This document shows, in pieces, positions 34,212 through 42,574 of a stretch of DNA of 64,000 nucleotides. This stretch comes from Candidatus Methanoplasma termitum (lineage in GTDB: Archaea > Thermoplasmatota > Thermoplasmata > Methanomassiliicoccales > Methanomethylophilaceae), in NCBI RefSeq assembly GCF_000800805.1, contig NZ_CP010070.1, positions 1,116,001 to 1,180,000 of the forward strand, in the 5' to 3' direction. The position numbers were made by a program, and so were the translations under genes. The first letter of the stretch is position 1; the number at the start of each line of letters is the position of its first letter. The notes below the pieces were generated by a model. The model searched no databases. It saw nothing but the letters and a program-made list of their open reading frames with translations, and was not told the origin of the DNA.

Positions 34212-34423
34212 CTGCCCATTCCGAGCTTTCTTGCCTCTCTCGAGGTCTCTCTGAGCATGAGTATGTCGCCCATCCTTACAGGACCCATGATGTTCCTGGT
34301 GATGATCCTTCCTTTGTCGCGTCCGTCCAAAACACGGACCTTGACCTGAGTGGCCTCGCCGGTCATCCCGGTGCGGCCGATTATCTCAACGACCTCCGAG
34401 GGGATGCTGTCTGTGTCTACCAT
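34208..34423 (-). CDS. Ribosomal protein S28e
   Basis: The 71-residue protein carries the S28e core [58 protein letters not shown]. It is 14 bases from the L7Ae gene and overlaps L24e. Confidence 0.97.
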   Translation of the reverse strand: MVDTDSIPSEVVEIIGRTGMTGEATQVKVRVLDGRDKGRIITRNIMGPVRMGDILMLRETSREARKLGMGR

Positions 34424-34437
34424 TCAAAACCACCCTC

Positions 34438-34803
34438 TTATTTCTTCAGTGATTTTACTGCCTGGGAGATCTCATCGCAGAGCGGCTTTCCTTTTCCAAC
34501 GTCAATAATGGCGATGGATGCTGTCGGCTTCTCGAGTCCGATCGCGTTGCCGAGTTCCGCTTTGCTCGGAACATATACGTATGCTACATTCCTCTCTTCA
34601 CAGAGAGCGGGTATGTGTGCGAGTATCTCCGGGGGGTTTACGTCTGTTGCCATTATCACAATGGCCGCTGCTCCCCTTTCGACAGCTTTCGTGACCTCGT
34701 TGGTCCCTTTCTTTATCTTTCCGCCGTCCCTTGCGATCTCGGCCAGGGAGTATGCTTTATCGGAGAGCTCTTTCGGTGTCTCAAACTTTACAAATACTGA
34801 CAT
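34438..34803 (-). CDS. Ribosomal protein L7Ae (kink-turn RNA binding)
   Basis: L7Ae binds kink-turns in rRNA, in box C/D and H/ACA guide RNAs and in RNase P RNA. The 121-residue chain has the RNA-binding [58 protein letters not shown] block. It is the first gene of the L7Ae-S28e-L24e-NDK-aIF5B operon; Nop5, its partner in C/D particles, is at 18689. Confidence 0.97.
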   Translation of the reverse strand: MSVFVKFETPKELSDKAYSLAEIARDGGKIKKGTNEVTKAVERGAAAIVIMATDVNPPEILAHIPALCEERNVAYVYVPSKAELGNAIGLEKPTASIAIIDVGKGKPLCDEISQAVKSLKK

Positions 34804-34998
34804 TTTAATTACCTCTTTCCGGTGCTAAGCACCGTCATCATTCATCGGCTCTTATAAGAGCATTCGAGTTATTTCCTTTTAGTATAAATAGTAGGCGTCC
34901 GCCTTTTTTGTAAGTTCGATGTTAAGTTCAGCAAATCATTAATAGATGCCGCCCCATCTTTTGACATCCGGCACATATATCCGTCGGAGGGGATTTGA

Positions 34999-35586
34999 AT
35001 GTTGAACATAGGAGATTGGCTCATGGAGATCTTCGGTGCCGGCGGCGGGCCCGTGTTGGTCTTCTGCATTTTCCTAATATTCCTGATCGACGCCGCGTTC
35101 TTCCCCACCCTGCCGGAATTGTTCTTCATCGGGGCTTTTTTTTACGACCCCTCGATAACATTCGGCGCGGCGCTTCTCATTGCGGCTATTGCGGCAGAGG
35201 TCCTCGGCCTCGTTGTTTTGTATACCATTGTGGGAAGGATCAGGGTGCCCAAACGTATAGCATCCGTTGCCAACAAATACATCGACTTCCTGTTGCTGAG
35301 CGATGAACGTCTGTTGTTATTGAACAGGATCGCTCCGATGATCCCTTTCAGCGGCGCCTTCGTAAGGATCGCAGGCTGGAACATCAAAAAGTCGATCTTC
35401 TATGTGTTCTTGGGATGTATACTGAAATACGGCGCCATTCTGCTCATGAGCAACTTCTTCTACGAGTTCTACAGCAGCAACACAGCGCAAACGGTCACGA
35501 TAATCTTTGTCCTGGCCGTGATCGGCGTGAGCTTTGTATTGTCTGTAATTATGAAGAAAAGGAAGGGGCTTGACCAGAAGAGCTGA
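34999..35586 (+). CDS. DedA/VTT-like membrane protein
   Basis: The 195-residue protein has about five hydrophobic segments. The region around the first helices (PVLVFCIFLIFLIDAAFFPTLPELFFIGAFFY) and the later LLNRIAPMIPFSGAFVRIAGWNIKKSIFYVFLGCILKYGAILL segment recall the re-entrant loop and the R-x-x-P-x-x-x-x motif of VTT/DedA proteins, which scramble lipids or help flip lipid carriers. Shorter than many DedA members. Function inferred weakly. It is divergent from L7Ae. Confidence 0.65.
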   Translation: MLNIGDWLMEIFGAGGGPVLVFCIFLIFLIDAAFFPTLPELFFIGAFFYDPSITFGAALLIAAIAAEVLGLVVLYTIVGRIRVPKRIASVANKYIDFLLLSDERLLLLNRIAPMIPFSGAFVRIAGWNIKKSIFYVFLGCILKYGAILLMSNFFYEFYSSNTAQTVTIIFVLAVIGVSFVLSVIMKKRKGLDQKS

Positions 35587-35730
35587 ATGTTGCCGCAAAT
35601 AGGAAAGACCGGGCACTGGTGCATAAATCTGGTGCGCTTCGACATTATCCCTATTATTTTAACGGGAACTGTCAGAGCCATACCGTGACATTTATTATAA
35701 TGGTGGAATATTAGAACATAAGGGATACAA

Positions 35731-36765
35731 TTGATCAGGGTCAAACAGGCAGTCATTATGGTGGGGGGGATGGGAACAAGGCTCATGCCTCTCACAAAAT
35801 ACCGTCCTAAACCGATACTTCCGGTGTTGGACAAGCCCTGCCTGAAGTATCTTGTAGAATCCCTCGCAAGTTCCGGGATCGAGGAAATAATCATGGCCTG
35901 CGGTTACAAATCCTCACAGCTCATGGAAGCTATCGGAGACGGTTCCGACATCGGGATCGGGATAGAATACGCATTCGAGGACGAACCCATCGGGACTGCC
36001 GGGGCAATGAAGAATGTAGAGGAACGGCTTGATGATGTTTTCGTTGCCGCGAACGGCGACGTATTTGCCGACATCTCCCTCGGGGATCAGATAGAGATGC
36101 ACTTTTCATCGAACGCGGAGGTCACCATTGCACTGACATCGGTGAACAACCCGTGCGAGTTCGGAATAGCTAGGGTCAAAGATGATGATGAGATCACAGA
36201 GTTCAAAGAAAAACCGAAACCGGAAGAGGTGTTCTCCGACCTGATCAACGCCGGAGTCTACATAATAAACCGATCGGCCCTGTCTTATGTGCCGGAAGGA
36301 AAGTTCTTTGATTTCTCTAAAGAATTGATCCCGATACTTATGAGGGAGGAGAAAAAGATCCAGGGATACCGGCTAAAGGGACTGTGGAGGGATGTTGGCC
36401 GCCCGGTGGACCTTCTTGCCGCAAATTTATGTATGGCCTCCAAGGTGGGCAACCAGATATCATGGGGAGGGACCCAGGTGGAAGGGACCGCAATAAGAAA
36501 GCCATTCTATCTCGGAAAGGGTTCAAGCGTTACCGACTCCGAAGTTTCTGCTGCGGTGGTAATGGAGAACTCCACTGTTGTCAACAGCAAACTGATCAAC
36601 AGCATGATAATGAGGGATTGTAAAGTAAATTCCGCAAAGATAGAGAACAGCATCATCGGTGTCGGATGCAGGATCGGCAACGGGACCACAATAACAGGTT
36701 CGGTCATAGGTGACGGCCTTATCATCGAAGCGGGGAAAAAAATAGTTGACGAAAGGATGGGGTAA
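35731..36765 (+). CDS. Sugar-1-phosphate nucleotidyltransferase with beta-helix domain (HddC-like)
   Basis: The N-terminal domain is a nucleotidyltransferase: VIMVGGMGTRLMPLTKYRPKPILPVLDKP (about residues 8-36), followed by the sugar-binding stretch EFKEKPKPEEVFSDLINAGVYIINRSAL. Residues about 245-344 form a left-handed beta-helix of hexapeptide repeats (VVMENSTVVNSKLINSMIMRD). Translation starts at TTG 35731. The neighbouring kinase and isomerase-phosphatase are heptose enzymes, so the natural substrate is most likely D-glycero-D-manno-heptose-1-phosphate; the base (GDP or other) is not known. The usual bacterial HddC is shorter and lacks the beta-helix. Confidence 0.8.
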   Translation: MIRVKQAVIMVGGMGTRLMPLTKYRPKPILPVLDKPCLKYLVESLASSGIEEIIMACGYKSSQLMEAIGDGSDIGIGIEYAFEDEPIGTAGAMKNVEERLDDVFVAANGDVFADISLGDQIEMHFSSNAEVTIALTSVNNPCEFGIARVKDDDEITEFKEKPKPEEVFSDLINAGVYIINRSALSYVPEGKFFDFSKELIPILMREEKKIQGYRLKGLWRDVGRPVDLLAANLCMASKVGNQISWGGTQVEGTAIRKPFYLGKGSSVTDSEVSAAVVMENSTVVNSKLINSMIMRDCKVNSAKIENSIIGVGCRIGNGTTITGSVIGDGLIIEAGKKIVDERMG

Positions 36766-36766
36766 T

Positions 36767-37780
36767 TTGACAGAGTATTACAGAGCCAGAGCTCCGTTGA
36801 GAATAGGTATCGCGGGCGGAGGCACGGATGTGGATCCGTACGCCTCGAAAAAAGGGGGATGCGTCCTTAACACCACAATTAACAAGTATGCATACTGCAC
36901 GCTGACGCCAAGGAGCGACAACACTATGTGCGTCCACTCATCATATTACGGCAGATTCGAAGCGCCGCTTGACGGCGGCCCTCTGAAATTCGATGGGAAT
37001 AACGATCTGATAAAAGCGGTCACAAACTACTTCGGAGTGACCGACGGTTTCGATCTTTTGATAGAATCCGATGCGCCGGCCGGTTCCGGGCTCGGCGGGT
37101 CATCGACTATGATCGTTGCGATGATCTCGGCGGTGTCCAGCTGGATAGGGAAGAAGATGTATCATGATGACATTGCGAAGCTGGCATATCACTTGGAAAG
37201 AGAGGTCATCGGCCTTAAAGGCGGATTACAGGATCAGTACGCTGCGGCATACGGCGGATTCAACCTCATGGATATCGATTCGAGAGGAGTAAAGGTGCAG
37301 AAAGTGGATATCGACGAGGATGTTGCGGATGAATTGCAATACCGTTCTCTGCTGTGCTACACCGGAACATCCAGAGAATCGGCCGGGATCATCAAATCCC
37401 AGATAGAGTCCTTTAACAAAGGAGAGAACGAGAACGCATTGGACGAATCGAAAAGGCTTGCCAAAGAAATGGGCAAGGCGCTCATTAACGGGGATATCGA
37501 AGAGGCGGGCGTGCTTCTGCACGAGTCCTGGGGCTATAAGAAACAATTCTCGGATAAGATCTCCAACGACACGATCAACAAACTGTACGACCTGGCGATC
37601 CGCAGCGGCGCGATCGGAGGGAAGGTCTCGGGGGCCGGCGGCGGAGGCTTCATGTATTATATCTGTAAATACAATAAGAGAGCCGATGTGGCACAGGAGC
37701 TTCAGAAACACGGCGTAATGGTGACGAACTTCATGTTCGACCCCAAGGGAGTAACGTCGTGGAGGTGCAAAAATGAATGA
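36767..37780 (+). CDS. GHMP kinase, heptose-7-phosphate kinase type (HddA-like)
   Basis: The enzyme phosphorylates heptose-7-phosphate at C1. The protein starts YRARAPLRIGIAGGGTDVDPYASKKGGCVLNTTINKYAY, has the ATP loop SDAPAGSGLGGSSTMIVAM (about residues 103-121), QDQYAAAYGGFN (about 152-163) and the C-terminal KVSGAGGGGFMYY. These are the hallmarks of the HddA/fucokinase-like branch. I start at TTG 36767, two bases after the nucleotidyltransferase stop; a TTG at 36746 is also possible. About 337 residues. It overlaps the following gene by eight bases. Confidence 0.85.
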   Translation: MTEYYRARAPLRIGIAGGGTDVDPYASKKGGCVLNTTINKYAYCTLTPRSDNTMCVHSSYYGRFEAPLDGGPLKFDGNNDLIKAVTNYFGVTDGFDLLIESDAPAGSGLGGSSTMIVAMISAVSSWIGKKMYHDDIAKLAYHLEREVIGLKGGLQDQYAAAYGGFNLMDIDSRGVKVQKVDIDEDVADELQYRSLLCYTGTSRESAGIIKSQIESFNKGENENALDESKRLAKEMGKALINGDIEEAGVLLHESWGYKKQFSDKISNDTINKLYDLAIRSGAIGGKVSGAGGGGFMYYICKYNKRADVAQELQKHGVMVTNFMFDPKGVTSWRCKNE

Positions 37781-38813
37781 TATTATCAAAGCGGAACTGG
37801 AGAGACACGCAAAAGTGATCTCCGGCATAGATGTCAGTTCCATCAGAAAGGTCGCAGACCTAATAATCGCATCGGTGAAGGCCGGAGGGCAGATCATTTT
37901 TATGGGGAACGGAGGATCGTCCGCGGACGCACAGCACATGGCCGCCGAGTTTTCCGGGAAATATCTTTTCGACAGACCTGCGATGGCGGGAGTCTCTTTG
38001 TCAAACATAGCTCCGGTCACGGCGATCGGCAACGATTATTCCTACGACCTTGTTTTTCAGAGACAGATCGAAGCTGTATGCAGAAAAGGCGATGTCGTGA
38101 TAGGTCTCAGTACCTCCGGTAATTCGAGGAACGTCATATTAGCGGTCGAGGCGGCAAAAAGACTTGGTGCCAACACCGTTTCGTTCACAGGGGACGGCGG
38201 GGTGCTGAAAGACATGACGGACATCAGCGTGATAATTCCGACAAAAGAGACCCCCAGGATACAGGAGGGCTATTTCGTTTCGCTTCACATGATATGCGGT
38301 ATGGTCGAAAGGGAGATGTTCGGCAAGAAAGCGGTGCTCGTCGACAGGGATGACACATTGGTGAAGGACGTGGTGTATTGCAGCGATCCGGAGAAACTCC
38401 AGCTGCTTCCCGGCGTACCGAAAGCAGTCGCTAAACTGAACAAAGCGGGATATATTGTTATAGTTGTTACAAACCAATCCGGTATAGCCAGAGGCCTCCT
38501 TGATGAAAAGATCCTTGCCGCGATCCATGAAAAGATGGTCGGAGAGATCGAGGCGGAAGGGGGCCACATCACAGACATATTCTACTGCCCGCACCACCCG
38601 GACGACTGCTGTTCATGCAGGAAACCTGAGACAGACCTTGGCGTAGCGGCGATCATGAAATACCACATCAATCCCAGCATATCATACATGATCGGCGATC
38701 ATGATAAGGATATCGAGTTCGGAAGAAGGCTCGGTCTGAAAACATACCAGATATCAGAGAAAAGAACTTTCGTAAAGATCGTGGATGAGATACTCACTGC
38801 CGATAAAAGATGA
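37773..38813 (+). CDS. Fused phosphoheptose isomerase and heptose-bisphosphate phosphatase (GmhA-GmhB)
   Basis: The 346-residue protein joins two enzymes. Residues 1-185 are a GmhA-type SIS domain (MGNGGSSADAQHMAAEFSGKYLFDRPAMAGVSL, GLSTSGNSRNVI, QEGYFVSLHMICGMVE), which turns sedoheptulose-7-phosphate into heptose-7-phosphate. Residues about 187-346 are a HAD phosphatase of GmhB type (AVLVDRDDTLVKDVVYCSDPEKLQLLPGVPKAVAKL, VVTNQSGIARG, a CPHHP...CSCRKP zinc loop, IGDHDKDIEFGRRLGLKT), which removes the C7 phosphate. Fusion brings steps 1 and 3 of the pathway together, while the kinase and nucleotidyltransferase lie directly upstream. Its end overlaps the convergent glycosyltransferase by 20 bases. 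Confidence 0.9.
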   Translation: MNDIIKAELERHAKVISGIDVSSIRKVADLIIASVKAGGQIIFMGNGGSSADAQHMAAEFSGKYLFDRPAMAGVSLSNIAPVTAIGNDYSYDLVFQRQIEAVCRKGDVVIGLSTSGNSRNVILAVEAAKRLGANTVSFTGDGGVLKDMTDISVIIPTKETPRIQEGYFVSLHMICGMVEREMFGKKAVLVDRDDTLVKDVVYCSDPEKLQLLPGVPKAVAKLNKAGYIVIVVTNQSGIARGLLDEKILAAIHEKMVGEIEAEGGHITDIFYCPHHPDDCCSCRKPETDLGVAAIMKYHINPSISYMIGDHDKDIEFGRRLGLKTYQISEKRTFVKIVDEILTADKR

Positions 38814-39552
38814 CCCTATAGATCCCGGCAAGGAATCTTCCGACGATCCCGCACTGGTGGAACGATAAGTAGATCACTTTCGGACTCACCTTGGAACTTC
38901 CGCTTGCCCTCTTCCCGAACTCGTACGATATCTCGCTGACATTGACGTCGGAGGGCCCGTTCCTCAGGAAATCATAGAGGAGCTTGAATCCTTTCATTTC
39001 GAACTTGCTTCCCTCTTCGTTTATCACCTTTGAGAAAAGCTCCACGTTTCCTCCGAAGAGTCCGCTTGCTATGTCCTTCGTCCTTGTCTTTCCGTGTACG
39101 AAAAGCACCGAAGATGCCAATGTGGCGAACGCGTATGAGCCGAGGCTTCTCTTGAATCCGAGGGCTCTTCTGTTGACCCTCACACCTATTACAAGATCGA
39201 ATCCTTTGTTCAATTCATCATATATCCTTCCCGCCGCTTCCAAGGGATGTTGGAAGTCGGAGTCCATGCACATGAAGTAATCCGTTCCGCATGCCAGGAT
39301 CCCGTCGCAAACGCTGACCGTCACACCTCGGACATCAGAGTCTCTTACGATCATTCTCACCTTGTCTAGGTTCAGGGCATCAACGACCTCCTTCGTTCTG
39401 TCTTTGGAATTGTCGTCCATTATCAGGATATGAAAATCAGGATACATCCCCTTCAGAGAGGTCAGCATATCCGCGATACCTTCCTCCTCATTGTAAGTGG
39501 GCAATATTATCGTAAAGGTTTTTCTGCTGTCCACTATTATGTTATTAGACAA
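38794..39552 (-). CDS. GT2 glycosyltransferase, dolichyl-phosphate-mannose-synthase-like
   Basis: The 252-residue protein has the GT-A fold of Dpm1-like enzymes: TIILPTYNEEEGIADML (residues 14-30), ILIMDDNSKDRTKEVV, YFMCMDSDFQHPLEAAGRI with the DxD motif, and VNRRALGFKRSLGSYAFATLASSV. No C-terminal membrane helices are present, only a short amphipathic end. Such enzymes move a sugar from GDP- or UDP-sugar to polyprenyl phosphate at the inner face of the membrane. The lipid-linked sugar could feed the GT-C proteins further downstream. Confidence 0.85.
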   Translation of the reverse strand: MSNNIIVDSRKTFTIILPTYNEEEGIADMLTSLKGMYPDFHILIMDDNSKDRTKEVVDALNLDKVRMIVRDSDVRGVTVSVCDGILACGTDYFMCMDSDFQHPLEAAGRIYDELNKGFDLVIGVRVNRRALGFKRSLGSYAFATLASSVLFVHGKTRTKDIASGLFGGNVELFSKVINEEGSKFEMKGFKLLYDFLRNGPSDVNVSEISYEFGKRASGSSKVSPKVIYLSFHQCGIVGRFLAGIYRVIFYRQ

Positions 39553-39601
39553 CCACTATTTCATATATACGCAAACTTATCAACGTCTGAGTGTGGTTAT
39601 A

Positions 39602-39964
39602 ATGCACGTAATATCCTTGATAGTCAAGAATGAGTTCGGCGTTATGCAGCGTGTCATGGGCGAGTTCACTCGCAACAAGATCAACGTTGAGACTATAGTC
39701 GTCGGAAAATGCGAAGTCCCCAACAGGTCAAGAATGGTGCTCTCGGTAATAGACAAAGGCGAGGCCGAGCTTGTAATGGGAAGGCTCAACAAACTGCAGG
39801 ATGTATATAGTGCGGAAATGGTGCCGCCGGAAGGCCAATCGGCATATGCACTGATGTCAACATCCAATGGAAATGTCGGTCTGGTCGGAGGAGCCGCTCA
39901 GGTCGATGAGATAATAGAGCGCAGCCAAGAAAAGAAATACGTTATGGCGCTCAATGCGCTTTGA
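39602..39964 (+). CDS. ilvN: Acetolactate synthase regulatory subunit (small, ACT)
   Basis: The 120-residue protein starts MHVISLIVKNEFGVMQRVMGEFTRNKINVETIVVGKCEVPNRSRMVLSVI, an ACT domain that senses valine in IlvN/IlvH. It is shorter than the usual 160 residues; the C-terminal half is reduced. The catalytic subunit IlvB is not in this window. IlvE follows 24 bases downstream, which supports a branched-chain amino acid role. Confidence 0.78.
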   Translation: MHVISLIVKNEFGVMQRVMGEFTRNKINVETIVVGKCEVPNRSRMVLSVIDKGEAELVMGRLNKLQDVYSAEMVPPEGQSAYALMSTSNGNVGLVGGAAQVDEIIERSQEKKYVMALNAL

Positions 39965-39988
39965 AGCGCAAAACGGAAAGGGAAAAAG

Positions 39989-40915
39989 ATGGAAAAAGGA
40001 GAAAAGATCTGGATAGACGGTAAACTGATAAACTGGGCCGATGCGAAGGTCCACATAATGACCCATGCCCTGAACTACGGTACAGGGGTCTTCGAAGGGA
40101 TCAGAGTATATCAGACGCCTAAAGGTCCGGCCGTCTTCAGGCTGAAAGAACACACAAAGAGACTCTTTGACGGATGCAAGACCATGGGGATAGATCCGGT
40201 GTTCGGCGGAAAGAGATACACTGTCGAAGAAGTGATGGATGTCATCAAAGAAACGATAAAAGCAAACAAAAAGGTCGATTACGTCAAGCCCTGCGTATTC
40301 CTCAGCGGAGAGGCTGTCGGGCTTAACCCGGTCGGGCTACCGGCGAGCCTTTCGATAACGTGCATATACATGGGGTCATACCTCGGCGAGGATTCCAAGT
40401 CCGGCGCGAAGCTGATAACATCCTCCTGGCACAGACCCGATAATCTATGCGGTCCTGCCGGCGCGAAGGTTAACGGCACATACGTGACCTCCTGCCTTGC
40501 TAAGCAGGAGGCCGTCCGCCAAGGTGCCAACGAAGCGGTGATGCTGAACTCGATCGGTCACGTTGCAGAATGCACGGGAGAGAACATCTTCATCTACAGG
40601 AACGGAAAGATATTCACTCCTCTGACGTCCGAATGCATCCTCGAAGGAATAACAAGGGACTCGGTCATTCAGGTGGCGCGCGACCTAGGTTATGAGGTCA
40701 TCGAGACAGAGATAACAAGAATGCAGCTTGTCACAGCCGATGAGGTGTGGATGACAGGCACGGCAGCGGAAGTTGCACCCGTCACCATGATAGACGGCAG
40801 GGTCATCGGCGACGGGAAGGTCGGAAAAGTGGCTGCGAAGATACAGCACAAGTTCCATGATATCGCAGAAGGAAAAGACCAGAAATACGACGGCTGGCTA
40901 TACTACGTTAAATAA
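39989..40915 (+). CDS. ilvE: Branched-chain amino acid aminotransferase
   Basis: This fold-IV PLP enzyme makes Val, Ile and Leu from their keto acids. The 308-residue chain shows HALNYGTGVFEGIRVYQTPKGPAVFRLKEHTKRLFDGCK (about residues 26-64), the PLP lysine in AKVNGTYVTSCLAKQEA (about 152-168), and the C-terminal EVWMTGTAAEVAPVTMIDGRVIGDGK cofactor loop. It forms a two-gene operon with ilvN. Confidence 0.95.
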   Translation: MEKGEKIWIDGKLINWADAKVHIMTHALNYGTGVFEGIRVYQTPKGPAVFRLKEHTKRLFDGCKTMGIDPVFGGKRYTVEEVMDVIKETIKANKKVDYVKPCVFLSGEAVGLNPVGLPASLSITCIYMGSYLGEDSKSGAKLITSSWHRPDNLCGPAGAKVNGTYVTSCLAKQEAVRQGANEAVMLNSIGHVAECTGENIFIYRNGKIFTPLTSECILEGITRDSVIQVARDLGYEVIETEITRMQLVTADEVWMTGTAAEVAPVTMIDGRVIGDGKVGKVAAKIQHKFHDIAEGKDQKYDGWLYYVK

Positions 40916-40930
40916 ACTTTTTAATGCCTT

Positions 40931-41401
40931 TCAGGCATTTTCTTTTTCTTTATTCTTTCTGAAAACAATGAACTTGCTGAAAAGATAGTTCAAAATCGTC
41001 TCTATCACGGTAACGATCACCAGAGCAACTGCGCCTTCCACTCCGAAGATCGATTGATTCAATCCGAAATACCTTATCAGGATCTCAAACCCTAAAGTTC
41101 TGATAAAGATGATCGTCAGTATGCGGAACCCGAAGAATGAAATTATCTCTTTAACGAGTATATTTCTCTTGAGTGAACGACTCTTGAAAACAAACCACTT
41201 GTTTGTAGCGAACGCAAAGATCAGGGAGCATATGATGGAAAGTATGTTGCTGACGCTGATGTCTATTCCTGCCAGGACAAATAATGCATATGTGCCCCAA
41301 CTGACAACAACGGACAGACCTCCGAATATCACATAAAGGATTCCTTCCTCATGTTTCTCTAAAAAGTTCGCAACAAATCCCATCTGACCTATCAGTATCA
41401 A
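40931..41401 (-). CDS. GtrA-family membrane protein
   Basis: The 156-residue protein has four membrane helices with the GtrA pattern: YVIFGGLSVVVSWGTYALFVLAGIDISVSNILSIICSLIFAFATNKWFVFKS (about residues 23-74) and a C-terminal YLFSKFIVFRKN. GtrA-like proteins are thought to flip or support polyprenyl-phosphate-linked sugars. It stands in the glycan region together with a Dpm1-like enzyme and GT-C transferases, in line with a lipid-linked sugar route. The Met at residue 7 is an alternative start. Confidence 0.85.
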   Translation of the reverse strand: MILIGQMGFVANFLEKHEEGILYVIFGGLSVVVSWGTYALFVLAGIDISVSNILSIICSLIFAFATNKWFVFKSRSLKRNILVKEIISFFGFRILTIIFIRTLGFEILIRYFGLNQSIFGVEGAVALVIVTVIETILNYLFSKFIVFRKNKEKENA

Positions 41402-41521
41402 TGTTGCTCATAAATAAAGCCTTATGCGTATGCGTTCGCATATTTTTATATGTTAACACCAATGTCAATCAGCGTTAATTATGATGTTACTGCCATACGT
41501 TCCTGACCCGAGGTTGGGACA

Positions 41522-42574
41522 ATGAGGACAAACGCAATCCTGTCAATGTTGTTTGTGATCGTGCTCGGTGCGGTCCTTATCGGAGAAGTATATGTGTATA
41601 CATTCAACACCGGCGGATATTCCTCAGACGTTTCTTTGTCCGGTAATGAGATCGATTACGGCGTCACATCTCATATTTCAACGACCTATTCGATAATAAT
41701 CACCGATAACGGAAATTTCAGTCCCAACACATCCTATTATATCTACTATGACGAAAGCTATGCTTCCAAAGTAAACGCCGTTGAGATCCCTGTCGGTGCG
41801 AAGGCACTGACGGAGGATTATTACATTTCGCAGCTTGTGCATATGTTAGATTACCGCGGGATCACGAACATAGAGATATTGAACGCCAGGGAGCTGGAAG
41901 AAAGATTGTCTGCAGATACGGAAGCAGGCACGTGCGCAAAGGGGCTTATTGTTCTTTCCGGTGCACTTCCGGATACAGTCTATACGGGACAGAACAGCGA
42001 CATTATCTTCAGCTGGCTCAATGACGGCGGAAGGCTATACTGGGCAGGGAATCTTCTTGGTCGGTATGTCTCAACACCCGATGGCATTACTGACCTCGGA
42101 GAAAAGAATAACGAATATCAGGTTGGATTCTTCGGGACAGAATGTCTCAACACCGGAGAAACAACAACGGCCTACTCGGATGTGACGGATAACGAATATC
42201 GCTTCACACTTTCAATGATGAACAACAACGTCAAGTACGGCGTTGATACTTCTGCTCTTCCGTTATCCTTGCATGTTGGATATACCGAGGGCGGATATTA
42301 CAGCACTGTGCTGACTGCCTTCGGAACGAACGGCGGCATGATATGCGTGCTCGGGGGAGACTATTCCAGTTATCAAAGACACGACCTTGCGCAAGTGATC
42401 TCGTCCGGGCTGAGTCCCTCTTCCGTGATGATAGGTCATGCGACGGGCGATTTGAAAAGGACTACCTTGCATGGTACGATCGAGATCGGCACCCATGATC
42501 GAAATGTCATGGCGTACGTTTATTACGGCGGATACTTCCCCACATACGGCAGGCTCACGGAGTTGAACCCTTGA
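41522..42574 (+). CDS. Exported membrane-anchored protein, copy 1 of a repeated cassette
   Basis: The 350-residue protein has one N-terminal hydrophobic segment (residues 6-28) and then an entirely hydrophilic, Tyr/Ser/Thr/Gly-rich external domain (IDYGVTSHISTTYSIIITDNGNFSP, YISQLVHMLDYRGITNIEIL, KGLIVLSGALPDTVYTG, FSWLNDGGRLYWAG, GGMICVLGGDYSS). It aligns with the protein at 45687 over its length. Its stop overlaps the start of the membrane glycosyltransferase by four bases. Function unknown; it may be a receptor or substrate of the transferase, or hold it at the surface. It has the layout of a domain that could resemble a class I amidotransferase-like fold, which I cannot confirm. Confidence 0.7.
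   Translation: MRTNAILSMLFVIVLGAVLIGEVYVYTFNTGGYSSDVSLSGNEIDYGVTSHISTTYSIIITDNGNFSPNTSYYIYYDESYASKVNAVEIPVGAKALTEDYYISQLVHMLDYRGITNIEILNARELEERLSADTEAGTCAKGLIVLSGALPDTVYTGQNSDIIFSWLNDGGRLYWAGNLLGRYVSTPDGITDLGEKNNEYQVGFFGTECLNTGETTTAYSDVTDNEYRFTLSMMNNNVKYGVDTSALPLSLHVGYTEGGYYSTVLTAFGTNGGMICVLGGDYSSYQRHDLAQVISSGLSPSSVMIGHATGDLKRTTLHGTIEIGTHDRNVMAYVYYGGYFPTYGRLTELNP

Noticed and set aside
34869-35129. 86-residue basic minus-strand frame before the L7Ae operon
   Set aside because: It overlaps the start of the DedA-like gene and runs through the intergenic region; no ribosome site and no family features.
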